A stretch of DNA of 17,662 bases from Nitrososphaerota archaeon. GTDB taxonomy: Archaea; Thermoproteota; Nitrososphaeria; Nitrososphaerales; CADDZS01. The notes below the pieces were generated by a model that saw nothing but the letters and a program-made list of their open reading frames with translations, ran no database searches and was not told the DNA's origin. The position numbers and the translations under genes were made by a program. Shown piece after piece: positions 1 through 6,262 of this stretch (its first letter is position 1; every line of letters starts with the position of its first letter). The stretch is taken from positions 1 through 17,662 of the forward strand of contig JAPCJU010000006.1 in NCBI GenBank assembly GCA_027886795.1, written 5' to 3'.

Positions 1-168
1 CAATTCAAGAACTAGCAGTTGGGCTTCAAAAAGTATCTTCAGAAGTGGCGTGCCGCCAAGAGCGGAATTGGTGCCGAGGACAGTGAGCAAAGTAAGCATT
101 GTAGCTGAAGCGCCGGCTACACCAGCCGCAAGAACATCATAATGCGGTTCTTGGGTTGTTGCTTCCAA
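1..168 (-). CDS. N-terminal fragment of a small membrane protein (partial, runs off left edge)
   Basis: Read on the minus strand, an open frame of 56 codons runs from a TTG at 168-166 to the window edge without a stop. An in-frame stop (TAA, 174-172) lies two codons upstream, so the start is this TTG or the internal ATG at residue 24. The first 12 residues are polar (EATTQEPHYDV). They are followed by an Ala/Gly/Leu/Val-rich hydrophobic stretch at about residues 12-32, probably the first membrane segment, and a second apolar stretch begins near residue 45. No clear ribosome binding site is visible. I do not recognise the family. The frame is too short to score well, so the call rests on its composition and on the lack of any competing frame. 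Confidence 0.5.
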   Translation of the reverse strand, partial: MEATTQEPHYDVLAAGVAGASATMLTLLTVLGTNSALGGTPLLKILFEAQLLVLEL

Positions 169-263
169 TTGTTAGAATCGAGAACTTCGCAAAATCTTCT
201 GAATCTTTAGCGTTTTCTAATCGACAGAAATTTGGGATGTAGATAGAGTAAAATCATTCGACC

Positions 264-269
264 AAAAAA
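264..269 (-). terminator. Oligo-T run after the 137-residue gene
   Basis: A run of six T on the minus strand begins 8 bases after the stop codon of the gene at 277-690. Archaeal RNA polymerase commonly terminates at oligo-T tracts without needing a hairpin. This is the only termination signal visible between this gene and the next one downstream. Confidence 0.35.
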
Positions 270-276
270 CGATTAT

Positions 277-690
277 TCAATCTTCGTTTTGGATTTCTGC
301 AATTTTGTGCATGGCGGCTTTGATGATTATGACAAGATTGTTTGATTCGATAGCTCGGAGTTCAAAACGCTTCTTAATCTCTACGGTTATTGCTCTCTCG
401 ATAGCCCATGCTCCTATTCCGAAGGTTTCCTCAACTGCCTTCAGGAAACCATCTGGATCTCTGAGTATTCCCCTGTCGTTTGCACCGCTTTCTTTCATCT
501 TTTCGATCAGTAGAAGCCTCCAGTAGACCTTTCTTTCGTCATCTCTTCCCAACACGCCTAACCCCTCGTCGATGCAATCCATGAGTACCATTTCGTCTAG
601 CGAGTCAACTAAGGAGGCGGACTTTGATTTAATTTTGGACTCACGACTCAAGTCTGTACATACGCTCGGTTGCAGATCAAGCACAACCAT
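277..690 (-). CDS. Small helical archaeal protein of unknown function, copy A
   Basis: This is a 137-residue soluble, mainly alpha-helical protein with no signal peptide or membrane segment. From about residue 34 to the end it aligns with the protein at 4667-5011. The clearest shared part is the block AIERAITVEIKKRFEL (about 95-110), against SIERAITKEIKDLYSL in the other copy, preceded in both by an Asp/Gln-Pro-x-x-F-x-x-A-(V/L)-x-E-x-F-G segment. The architecture resembles small archaeal proteins I know only as uncharacterised, present in several copies in some thaumarchaeal genomes; that family placement is from memory. Residues 1-33 are Ser/Lys-rich and have no counterpart in the paralogue. 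An ATG at residue 34 (591) is therefore a possible alternative start. Function unknown. Confidence 0.7.
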   Translation of the reverse strand: MVVLDLQPSVCTDLSRESKIKSKSASLVDSLDEMVLMDCIDEGLGVLGRDDERKVYWRLLLIEKMKESGANDRGILRDPDGFLKAVEETFGIGAWAIERAITVEIKKRFELRAIESNNLVIIIKAAMHKIAEIQNED

Positions 691-795
691 CCGATTCTAG
701 CGTTTATTGTATTACGGAGCGTGCATCAGGTGCTCAGGATCTGTACAATAATCCAGGGAAATTGAAGTATTAGATAATCAACAGAAATTCCATGG

Positions 796-801
796 AAAAA
801 A
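796..801 (-). terminator. Oligo-T run after RHH1
   Basis: A six-T run on the minus strand lies about 27 bases beyond the stop of the RHH gene at 828-1076, flanked by GGAAA and CC. It fits an archaeal oligo-T termination site; no strong hairpin is present. Confidence 0.3.
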
Positions 802-827
802 TCTTTCCAGCGTTAAGCGACAGGTAG

Positions 828-1076
828 TTAGGCGTAGAGCGAAAAACATTGAATCTGTTGCTTAATTACCTTCAGTTCTTTGTCAGTAAAGGGATTATAC
901 ATATGACGAGGGGGTGGAACATTTTCTAGCTGGCTTACGAATTCGTCAAGAATTGTCGAAACGTACCTGTCAAGGGTCGCATACTCTCCATAAGGCGCAA
1001 TCTTTCTAATCCTGCTCGCTAGTGTCTTGGGGATCGTGACTTGCTGGTCTGATTGGAGAATTTCTTTCGCGATCAA
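828..1076 (-). CDS. Ribbon-helix-helix (CopG/Arc-like) protein, RHH1
   Basis: This 82-residue protein has the layout of a ribbon-helix-helix DNA-binding protein: a beta strand (QVTIP, 12-16), a first helix (about 17-27) and a second helix (about 34-50), followed by an acidic or polar linker and a C-terminal helix. It is paralogous to the proteins at 4124-4360 and 13699-13935: all three share strand-Pro, L-x-x-R-I and a D-x-Y-V-x-x-(I/V)-L segment. In the other two the tail ends in LGYM or LGYL. Here the tail (after NPFTDKELKVIKQQ) has drifted to FSLYA, and no other frame restores the motif. The start is TTG, with a TATA-like box (1111-1118) about 38 bp upstream implying a leader of roughly 10 bases. 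It lies downstream of AP1 on the same strand but probably has its own promoter. Likely a dimeric regulator or antitoxin-like protein; no toxin gene is visible beside it. Confidence 0.75.
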   Translation of the reverse strand: MIAKEILQSDQQVTIPKTLASRIRKIAPYGEYATLDRYVSTILDEFVSQLENVPPPRHMYNPFTDKELKVIKQQIQCFSLYA

Positions 1077-1110
1077 ATTGACTCGTTGGGAGAAAAAAGG
1101 AGCTGAATCC

Positions 1111-1118
1111 CATATAAG
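1111..1118 (-). promoter_or_regulatory. TATA-like box for RHH1
   Basis: Read on the minus strand the site is CTTATATG. Its centre is about 38 bp from the TTG start of RHH1, so a start site 25-30 bp downstream would give a leader of about 10 bases. It partly overlaps the permuted inverted repeats at 1117-1156. Confidence 0.4.
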
Positions 1119-1156
1119 CCCTAAGAACGGCCCGTACTGATCAGGGCTCCATTCTT
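1117..1156. repeat. Two interleaved inverted repeats upstream of RHH1
   Basis: AGCCCT (1117-1122) is followed directly by AAGAACGG (1123-1130). After 12 bases come AGGGCT (1143-1148) and then CCATTCTT (1149-1156). AGCCCT pairs with AGGGCT. AAGAACGG pairs with CCATTCTT at 7 of 8 positions, and in minus-strand RNA the odd pair becomes a G-U wobble. The arms cross rather than nest, so the two hairpins exclude each other unless a pseudoknot forms. The element sits between AP1 and RHH1 and abuts the RHH1 TATA box. Confidence 0.5.
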
Positions 1157-1166
1157 GTTTGAGTTA

Positions 1167-1201
1167 GGCGCTAATCCGAGCAGGATAATGTCTCGGGCGC
1201 C
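1167..1201 (-). repeat. Hairpin just after AP1
   Basis: GGCGC (1167-1171) and CCGAG (1176-1180) pair with CTCGG (1192-1196) and GCGCC (1197-1201), giving a bulged stem of 10 base pairs around an 11-base loop. It begins about 29 bases after the AP1 stop and would form in the AP1 3' untranslated region. No T-run follows it, so it looks more like a 3'-end structure than a terminator. Next to it, TATGCCTA is directly repeated at 1204-1211 and 1219-1226. Confidence 0.4.
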
Positions 1202-1229
1202 ACTATGCCTAAATCGGATATGCCTAGCT

Positions 1230-2900
1230 CTAGATTCTCATTTTGCTAGAGCGGAGAACCTTTTGAGTGATTTCTCTTATGCTGGTTGCTTTGCTTTCAT
1301 CGTAGTAATCCACTTTGCGAGATGCGAACTCGCTTGTCGTATCGAACACTTCAGTCAGTACCTTACCATCCATGTCAGTTGGAACTGGCAAGCCGATCAT
1401 GTGCAGAATAGTTGGCGCGAGGTCTATCAGATTCATGTTCATGTAGATCTTGTGGGTAATTTCTGGACCGGCCCCCATGAAAACACCTTCCATCCTGTGC
1501 GCTCCAGTGTAAATTGGGTTAGGGGCCAGTAATTTCCTGCTGCCGAACTCGAATACTCGGAGTGGATAGTTCAGCCAGGTGCTGTCAAAATACAGAATAT
1601 CGGGCGCGCTGTCGTAAAATTGACCTGAGTAGATTCGATCTTTCGTGTAAATGAGGTCAAACAGAGGCCGACCGTTCTTCGGGTCACGGACTTGCTTGAG
1701 CTTTCCGACAAGTTCTGCAATCAGATTCTCGTACTCGTTGCCCCTCTCAACTTTTCCATTAGGCTCGCGGCCTTTCAGGTTCGCGTAGATCGGTCCATAA
1801 TTTCCGGACGCGTAAGCTAGCGTTTCATCCCAGTCGATATCATCGGTGGAGAGGGTGAGCTTTTTCGCCAATGCGACCTTCTTTGAATCCTTTGAATAGG
1901 TGTTCGTCTTCGTGTCAACGATGTGCAACTTCTTTACCGCGTTGAACAGAAACTCGCTTGTCAGCCCGACATCAAACAATCCCTTTCTGAATCTGGTCCC
2001 AGTAGTGCGCTTCAGTTTAAGATAATTGTTGTCAATGAGCCAGTTGTTCATATACACTGCATAGTAGACTGGGCCGAAACCATGATCGGAGATTACAAAG
2101 ACGTTGTCACTCGGATCTAAAACCGACAAAATTTCTCCAACCGCCAGGTCCAGTTGCTCGTACACATCGTACAAAAGAGGACCGTACAACTTTGCCTTTA
2201 CGGGATCGTACTTTGGATGGTTGGGATCAATATGGTGCCAGAAAAAGTGGCTGACAACATCAGTTGCATCGAAAACTGAGACGACTAGATTCCAAGCTTC
2301 TTCTTTTTTCCGCAGATAATATTTCAGAATCTCGGTCTGGTTTCTCGTAATTTCGTTAACCTCGACAGCAATCCTTCTCTCGTCGCCCTCCTTGAGGAAT
2401 TGTGGATTTGGTTTGAGAATGCTTGTAATACCTAATTCGTTCTTGATTTCGTCAATTACTTCTCGAGGCCACGCAAAGTCCCGCCTAGATTCTGGATATG
2501 GAAAACCCGAAATCATAACGCCGTTTACTTTCTCTGGTGGATAGGTGAGCGGTACGTTTACAATCAGACATTTCTTACCGGCGTCCGACGCATATTCCCA
2601 AATAGCTTTTGCGCCTCTATCCAGCGAGGTAACTGGCGCATAATCGTAAGATCCATCTACCCTCTTTGAAAAATCATACATGCCATGCTTTGCTGGATTT
2701 CTCCCACTCGCAAAGGAACTCCAGGCAACGGAAGATAATGGGAGAATCGTCGAAATTAGATTTCCTGAACTACCGCGCTCAATTAATTTTGAAAAATTCT
2801 TGAGACGACCTTCATCGATCATTGGACGAATTATGTTGAAAGTTGCTCCGTCAAGACCTAAGACAACAACTTTCTTCTCAAGATTTGAACTACTGATCAT
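1230..2900 (-). CDS. Alkaline-phosphatase-superfamily phosphodiesterase/nucleotide pyrophosphatase-like enzyme (AP1)
   Basis: This 556-residue cytoplasmic protein of the AP superfamily (COG3379-like) probably hydrolyses a phosphomonoester, phosphodiester or sulfate ester; the substrate is unknown. By analogy with bacterial NPP the two-metal site is complete: D17 in the LGLDGAT strand, the nucleophile at S56 in PLSSVAW, D214 and H218 in DVVSHFFWHH, D272-H273 in SDHGFG, and H468 in TGAHRMEG. The pattern around residue 65 (SGRNPAKHGMYDF) is typical of the family. The nucleophile is Ser, whereas AP2 has Thr. The C-terminus after MDGKVLTEVF carries about 40 extra residues that AP2 lacks. The ATG start is supported by a TATA-like CATACAAAAA (2929-2938 on the plus strand) that would leave only about 6 leader bases. 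A 17-bp inverted repeat shared with the RHH3-sat operon lies upstream at 2965-2981. There is no signal peptide or membrane segment. Confidence 0.88.
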   Translation of the reverse strand: MISSSNLEKKVVVLGLDGATFNIIRPMIDEGRLKNFSKLIERGSSGNLISTILPLSSVAWSSFASGRNPAKHGMYDFSKRVDGSYDYAPVTSLDRGAKAIWEYASDAGKKCLIVNVPLTYPPEKVNGVMISGFPYPESRRDFAWPREVIDEIKNELGITSILKPNPQFLKEGDERRIAVEVNEITRNQTEILKYYLRKKEEAWNLVVSVFDATDVVSHFFWHHIDPNHPKYDPVKAKLYGPLLYDVYEQLDLAVGEILSVLDPSDNVFVISDHGFGPVYYAVYMNNWLIDNNYLKLKRTTGTRFRKGLFDVGLTSEFLFNAVKKLHIVDTKTNTYSKDSKKVALAKKLTLSTDDIDWDETLAYASGNYGPIYANLKGREPNGKVERGNEYENLIAELVGKLKQVRDPKNGRPLFDLIYTKDRIYSGQFYDSAPDILYFDSTWLNYPLRVFEFGSRKLLAPNPIYTGAHRMEGVFMGAGPEITHKIYMNMNLIDLAPTILHMIGLPVPTDMDGKVLTEVFDTTSEFASRKVDYYDESKATSIREITQKVLRSSKMRI

Positions 2901-2928
2901 GGGTGTGAATCCTAAATCTATCTCCCGG

Positions 2929-2938
2929 CATACAAAAA
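2929..2938 (-). promoter_or_regulatory. TATA-like box for AP1
   Basis: On the minus strand the sequence reads TTTTTGTATG, centred about 33 bp before the ATG of AP1. With normal archaeal spacing the transcript would start almost at the ATG, making the message nearly leaderless. Confidence 0.4.
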
Positions 2939-2964
2939 CCTTGCGAGGATTGACGGTTTTCTTG

Positions 2965-2981
2965 GTATCGATAATCGATAC
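2965..2981. promoter_or_regulatory. 17-bp inverted repeat, candidate operator (copy 1)
   Basis: GTATCGAT-A-ATCGATAC is a perfect inverted repeat with 8-base arms around one central base. It lies 26 bp upstream of the AP1 TATA-like box, in the divergent region between AP1 and the TauE-like gene. Sequences with the same layout (TCGA-N3-TCGATAC) occur at 4471-4487 and 13632-13648. Binding by one of the RHH proteins is an inference. Confidence 0.6.
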
Positions 2982-3191
2982 ACGTTTCGAGAAAAATAAT
3001 GAGTGAGGTGCACTTAGGGCATCGAGTATAAGAAATGTTAGACACTTCGATCAAATCTAATCAATTCAATAGATTGTAACTGTGTCTATCTTGTAGTAGA
3101 CGAAACTAAATTCATAAATGCTGACTGGAAGAAAGTTTGCCGGCCTGGAGGCATTACTCTTGTCAAATGTCAAGAGGCTGCAAATCGAAAA

Positions 3192-4085
3192 ATGATAGAT
3201 ATTTTTTATTTACTAATAGTTTTGATAATATTTGTTCTCGGGGTTATTACCGGAGGCTTATCCAATGTAACCAGTGGTGGAGCTGGCGTACTGACTATCT
3301 ACATTCTTGTAAATTACGCGAAGCTTCCGTTGCAAGAATCTACGGGAACGGTATTAGCTGCTTCGACCGCATTTGTTTTGATAGGTGTTGTAACTTTCTT
3401 CAGGAGGGGGCAAGTCAACACTCAGGTTGGACTAGTGGTGGGTCTGTCAGGTGTAGTAGGAGCATTCCTCGCTGCCAGGTGGGCGTCAACCGTGTCGTCA
3501 AGCTCGCTTGAACATGTATTCGGAGCCTTCACCCTCGTCCTTGCAATTTTCACTTCGTACATTTTCATCTCGGATTGGAAAAAGACAAAAGCAGTCAAAC
3601 TGAATGGCTCAGTTTCAAGCGTAAGTGGGACTACCAACAAATCCACAATACAGTTGGGAGTTCAGTCTTCAAAAGTTGCTCGCTTTTCAGGCAGAGACCC
3701 GATGTCGCTGATAGTACAAATCGCAAACGGGGTCCTCATCGGAATTGTTACGGGACTTTTCGGTGTTGGATTGGCGAGTCTCGGCGTTATACTATTTTTG
3801 CTTCTATTCAGGCTAGACACGAAAACCGTACTGGGAACAAGCCTTTTGGCTTCATTTTTCCGGTATGCAGGAGGTTCACTTGGATATCTTACAACAGGTC
3901 AAATCGATCCTTTCTTCTTCCTCATACTGCTTGTTGGCGGCGGGATAGGAAGCGTTGTGGGAGCCCGAATGGTGCTTGGAACCGGTATAGCTTCGAAAGA
4001 TATTTTGATTAAAATGGCACAAGTGGCGATTTTGGTTTTCATCAGTTACGAGTTTCTCATCAAATACCTCATTTTCGGTCACTGA
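3192..4085 (+). CDS. TauE/SafE-family anion exporter
   Basis: This 297-residue integral membrane protein has about eight predicted hydrophobic segments arranged as two similar halves, with a hydrophilic cytoplasmic or extracellular linker at about residues 125-170. Each half starts with the Gly-rich pattern typical of the family: GVITGGLSNVTSGGAGVLT at about 17-35 and GIVTGLFGVGLASLG in the second half. TauE/SafE (formerly DUF81) carriers are linked to export of sulfite, sulfoacetate or other organosulfur anions. In this window of sat, cysC and a ComA-like gene a sulfur oxyanion is a reasonable guess, but substrate cannot be read from sequence. The gene is divergent from AP1 and convergent with RHH2, 38 bp away. 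A TATA-like TTCATAAATG (about 3110-3119) would give a leader of about 50 bases. No strong ribosome binding site precedes the ATG. Confidence 0.85.
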   Translation: MIDIFYLLIVLIIFVLGVITGGLSNVTSGGAGVLTIYILVNYAKLPLQESTGTVLAASTAFVLIGVVTFFRRGQVNTQVGLVVGLSGVVGAFLAARWASTVSSSSLEHVFGAFTLVLAIFTSYIFISDWKKTKAVKLNGSVSSVSGTTNKSTIQLGVQSSKVARFSGRDPMSLIVQIANGVLIGIVTGLFGVGLASLGVILFLLLFRLDTKTVLGTSLLASFFRYAGGSLGYLTTGQIDPFFFLILLVGGGIGSVVGARMVLGTGIASKDILIKMAQVAILVFISYEFLIKYLIFGH

Positions 4086-4123
4086 TTAGGTGACCGACAA
4101 GAATTTACGATTTCTATCTGAAG

Positions 4124-4360
4124 CTACATATATCCCAGAGACCTAAGATGTTCTTCGACGTCTCCCTGCTCTTTCTTTGAGAAGACATCTTCGGTCTTTT
4201 GTGATCGGCCTTCCAACTCGTCCAAAATTTGACCCAGAACGTACGCGACGTAATCGTCCATATTCTTGAAATCGCTGTCCTTCAGTCGTAGTCGAATTCT
4301 ATCCGCAAGTTGTTTGGGAAGATGGATAACCGTATTGTCTGAGGAAACACTCTGGCTCAA
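4124..4360 (-). CDS. Ribbon-helix-helix (CopG/Arc-like) protein, RHH2
   Basis: This 78-residue ribbon-helix-helix protein has a strand TVIHLP (10-15), helix A from about 16 to 27 (KQLADRIRLRLK) and helix B from about 33 to 49 (NMDDYVAYVLGQILDEL). A charged linker and a last helix ending in LRSLGYM follow. It is closest in layout to RHH3 at 13699-13935, with which it shares the F-K-x-(M/V)-x-D-Y-V-x-Y-V-L core and the LGY tail. The start is TTG (4360-4358); a TATA-like CATATAT (4401-4407 on the plus strand) predicts a leader of roughly 17 bases. It is convergent with the TauE-like gene. Likely a dimeric DNA-binding regulator; its target is unknown, although a shared 17-bp element lies 110 bp upstream. 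Confidence 0.8.
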   Translation of the reverse strand: MSQSVSSDNTVIHLPKQLADRIRLRLKDSDFKNMDDYVAYVLGQILDELEGRSQKTEDVFSKKEQGDVEEHLRSLGYM

Positions 4361-4666
4361 TTAATTTATGACCCGAACCGTGAGCTTTTCTTTGAAGTAG
4401 ATATATGAATCTGCCGAGGGAATGACTTTTTTGAAATCCGATTTCTTCAATGCGATTTGTACTTTAACTATATTCGAAAATCGATACATCTAGCCTTTGA
4501 ATCAAATAATTCGCCCAAGACATCAGAGAGATGCTGTCGCAAATCGCATGGTATCCGGGAGTCCCAAGAGCAGATTGTCAATTTGCAATATTTGCGGCCG
4601 GGGCATTTGGAAAAGATACTCTGATGTATAAATCCCGTTTTGGAGGTAATCTGAAACAGATCGCCC
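4361..4666. other. Divergent intergenic region with promoters and a shared element
   Basis: These 306 bp separate RHH2 (minus) from the small helical gene (plus). They hold the RHH2 TATA-like box (4401-4407), a plus-strand TATA-like ACTATATT (4467-4474) abutting the 17-bp element at 4471-4487, and a second plus-strand TATA-like TGTATAAAT (4625-4633) placed for the gene at 4667. A 50-codon open frame (4531-4683) is present but unproven. No RNA gene is recognised. Confidence 0.45.
4471..4487 (+). promoter_or_regulatory. 17-bp element, candidate operator (copy 2)
   Basis: TATTCGAAAATCGATAC shares TCGA-N3-TCGATAC with the sites at 2965-2981 and 13632-13648. Its left arm is a weaker match (TTCGAA), so the repeat is imperfect. 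It overlaps the 3' end of a plus-strand TATA-like sequence, where bound protein would block initiation toward 4531/4667. It could also act on RHH2 in the other direction. Confidence 0.45.
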
Positions 4667-5011
4667 GTGATGAAAAATCTTGAGTTTCAATTGTGTATTG
4701 ATCGAGGAGTATCTAGATTTGGATCCGATACCACGAAGAGCCTCTACAAACTTTTGCGTACCAAGTGCGACCTGAATTCCGACGCGATCTACGCACAGCC
4801 GACGTATTTTATTAGGGCGCTGTATGAAGTGTTTGGAGAAACCGGCGGCAGAAGCATAGAAAGAGCAATCACCAAAGAGATCAAAGACTTGTACAGTCTC
4901 GAGTTGAGCGATTGCATGGATCTGGTGACTGCGATTTCAAACGCGAGTAAACTAGTCGCAGGTTCTAGTCCAATTCTTAGGCATTTACGTGAGCCCGAGG
5001 AGTCCGATTAA
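4667..5011 (+). CDS. Small helical archaeal protein of unknown function, copy B
   Basis: This 114-residue soluble helical protein is paralogous to the one at 277-690. The shared core covers an N-terminal helix with C-I-D-x-G-(L/V), a middle helix rich in Leu/Lys, an F-x-x-A-(V/L)-x-E-x-F-G turn, and SIERAITKEIKDLYSLEL (about 64-81). The start may be GTG at 4667 or the immediately following ATG at 4670. A TATA-like TGTATAAAT (4625-4633) predicts a start site near 4655. The GGAGGT at 4642-4647 therefore probably lies outside the transcript. The last 27 bases overlap the 3' end of the convergent chrA gene. Function unknown. Confidence 0.75.
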   Translation: MMKNLEFQLCIDRGVSRFGSDTTKSLYKLLRTKCDLNSDAIYAQPTYFIRALYEVFGETGGRSIERAITKEIKDLYSLELSDCMDLVTAISNASKLVAGSSPILRHLREPEESD

Positions 5012-6202
5012 GAGACCGCCAATTGCAGCAATCAAGACAACATTCCAGGGAGGCCGCTTCCAGACAAATAGGAGCAATCCCAACACGACCGCGAGCGCGA
5101 AATCAGCTGGGGACATGATTGACGTTAGAAAAATTGGATTGTAAAGCGCTGCAAGCAATATGCCCACAACGGCTGCATTGATCCCGGCGATAACCGATTG
5201 AAACGCGTTCCTGCTCATCAGCGAACTCCAAAAGGGTAGTGGACCGTAAACAAGGAGAAATGAAGGCAAGAAAATTGAGACAAGCGCTATCAACCCGCCA
5301 AGTACTCCGTTGGGTTTTACACTCATCACGGTTCCGAGATATGCACTGAATGTGAACAAGGGACCCGGCATTGCTTGGGTCAGTCCATATCCTGCCAAGA
5401 ATTGAGAACTTGAGACCCAACCTGATCTCACGATTTCGGCGTTCAGCAGGGGTAACACTACGTGACCCCCACCAAAAACGAGTGACCCAGATCGGTAAAA
5501 GCTGTCTACAACTGCTACTATCTGAAATTGCGGAAATGCTTCTCGGAAAATAGGGAGGGCAACTAATAGAACAAAAAACAAAATTAGCGACGAGATGGAC
5601 AACCATCGAGGAATGCGAGCCGCTACCGATCCCGTCGCTGAGGGAATTGGTACCTTCTTGAGAAAGAGGAAACCAATCAAACCGGCAGCCGCGATGATCA
5701 AGATTTGACCAAGAGCTATTCCAAAAAGCGCTAGGGATGCAACTACCGAACCAACTGCTATGCTTGCTCTTTCCTTATCAGGAGCCAATCGTTGCGCCAT
5801 GCCCCAAACTGCTTGAGCGACTATCACGACCGCTGCTATTTTCAAACCGTGGAGCCAACTAGCGTTAGTTACACTGTCAGAAAGATTGCTCACAATGTTT
5901 CCAAATACGATTAGGATCAGAGCAGAAGGCAGGGTAAACCCGATCCAGGCAACTATGCCTCCCCAGATCCCAGCGCGATGCGTTCCGACTATGATTCCTA
6001 CCTGGCTGCTGCTTGCCCCCGGAACACTATTCGCGTATGCTACCGCATTTGCGAAACTCTGATCGTCAATCCATTTCTTGCGAACTACGTACTCTTCCCT
6101 GAAGTAGCCTAGGTGGGCGATTGGTCCGCCGAAGCACGTAAGACCAAGTTTAAGGGCAGTCAAGAAGACTTCGGAACGAGAACCAACTTGCTTATCGGTC
6201 AT
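4985..6202 (-). CDS. chrA: Chromate transporter family protein (ChrA-like, long two-domain form)
   Basis: The 405-residue integral membrane protein has the usual length and two-domain layout of long-chain CHR-family carriers. The N-terminal half shows the signature FGGPIAHLGYFREEYVVR (about 24-41), then PGASSSQVG and GGIVAWIGFTLPSA. The C-terminal half repeats the pattern as FGGGHVVLPLL and AMPGPLFTFSAYLG. Family members move chromate, and some are thought to act on sulfate or other oxyanions, so physiological substrate is uncertain. In many relatives the first-half motif reads PGP; here it is PGA. The start is ATG. The gene is 60 bp downstream of the zinc-ribbon membrane gene on the same strand. 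Its last nine codons (stop included) overlap the convergent gene at 4667-5011. Confidence 0.9.
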   Translation of the reverse strand: MTDKQVGSRSEVFLTALKLGLTCFGGPIAHLGYFREEYVVRKKWIDDQSFANAVAYANSVPGASSSQVGIIVGTHRAGIWGGIVAWIGFTLPSALILIVFGNIVSNLSDSVTNASWLHGLKIAAVVIVAQAVWGMAQRLAPDKERASIAVGSVVASLALFGIALGQILIIAAAGLIGFLFLKKVPIPSATGSVAARIPRWLSISSLILFFVLLVALPIFREAFPQFQIVAVVDSFYRSGSLVFGGGHVVLPLLNAEIVRSGWVSSSQFLAGYGLTQAMPGPLFTFSAYLGTVMSVKPNGVLGGLIALVSIFLPSFLLVYGPLPFWSSLMSRNAFQSVIAGINAAVVGILLAALYNPIFLTSIMSPADFALAVVLGLLLFVWKRPPWNVVLIAAIGGLLIGLLGLT

Positions 6203-6262
6203 CGTTGGTTAGCACCAAAGTTATGGAATGGTGATTAGAATGCTTTTTTGATTTTACGGTTT

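Noticed and set aside
1117..1156. Functional H-type RNA pseudoknot
   Set aside because: The arms cross as in a pseudoknot, but both connecting loops would have zero length, which cannot span full stems. Kept only as interleaved repeats.
4531..4683. 50-codon plus-strand open frame between RHH2 and the small helical gene
   Set aside because: It has an ATG after CAGAGAG and a TATA-like box upstream, but no recognisable motif, and it overlaps the next gene's promoter and start. Left as unproven; conservation in relatives or ribosome profiling would decide.
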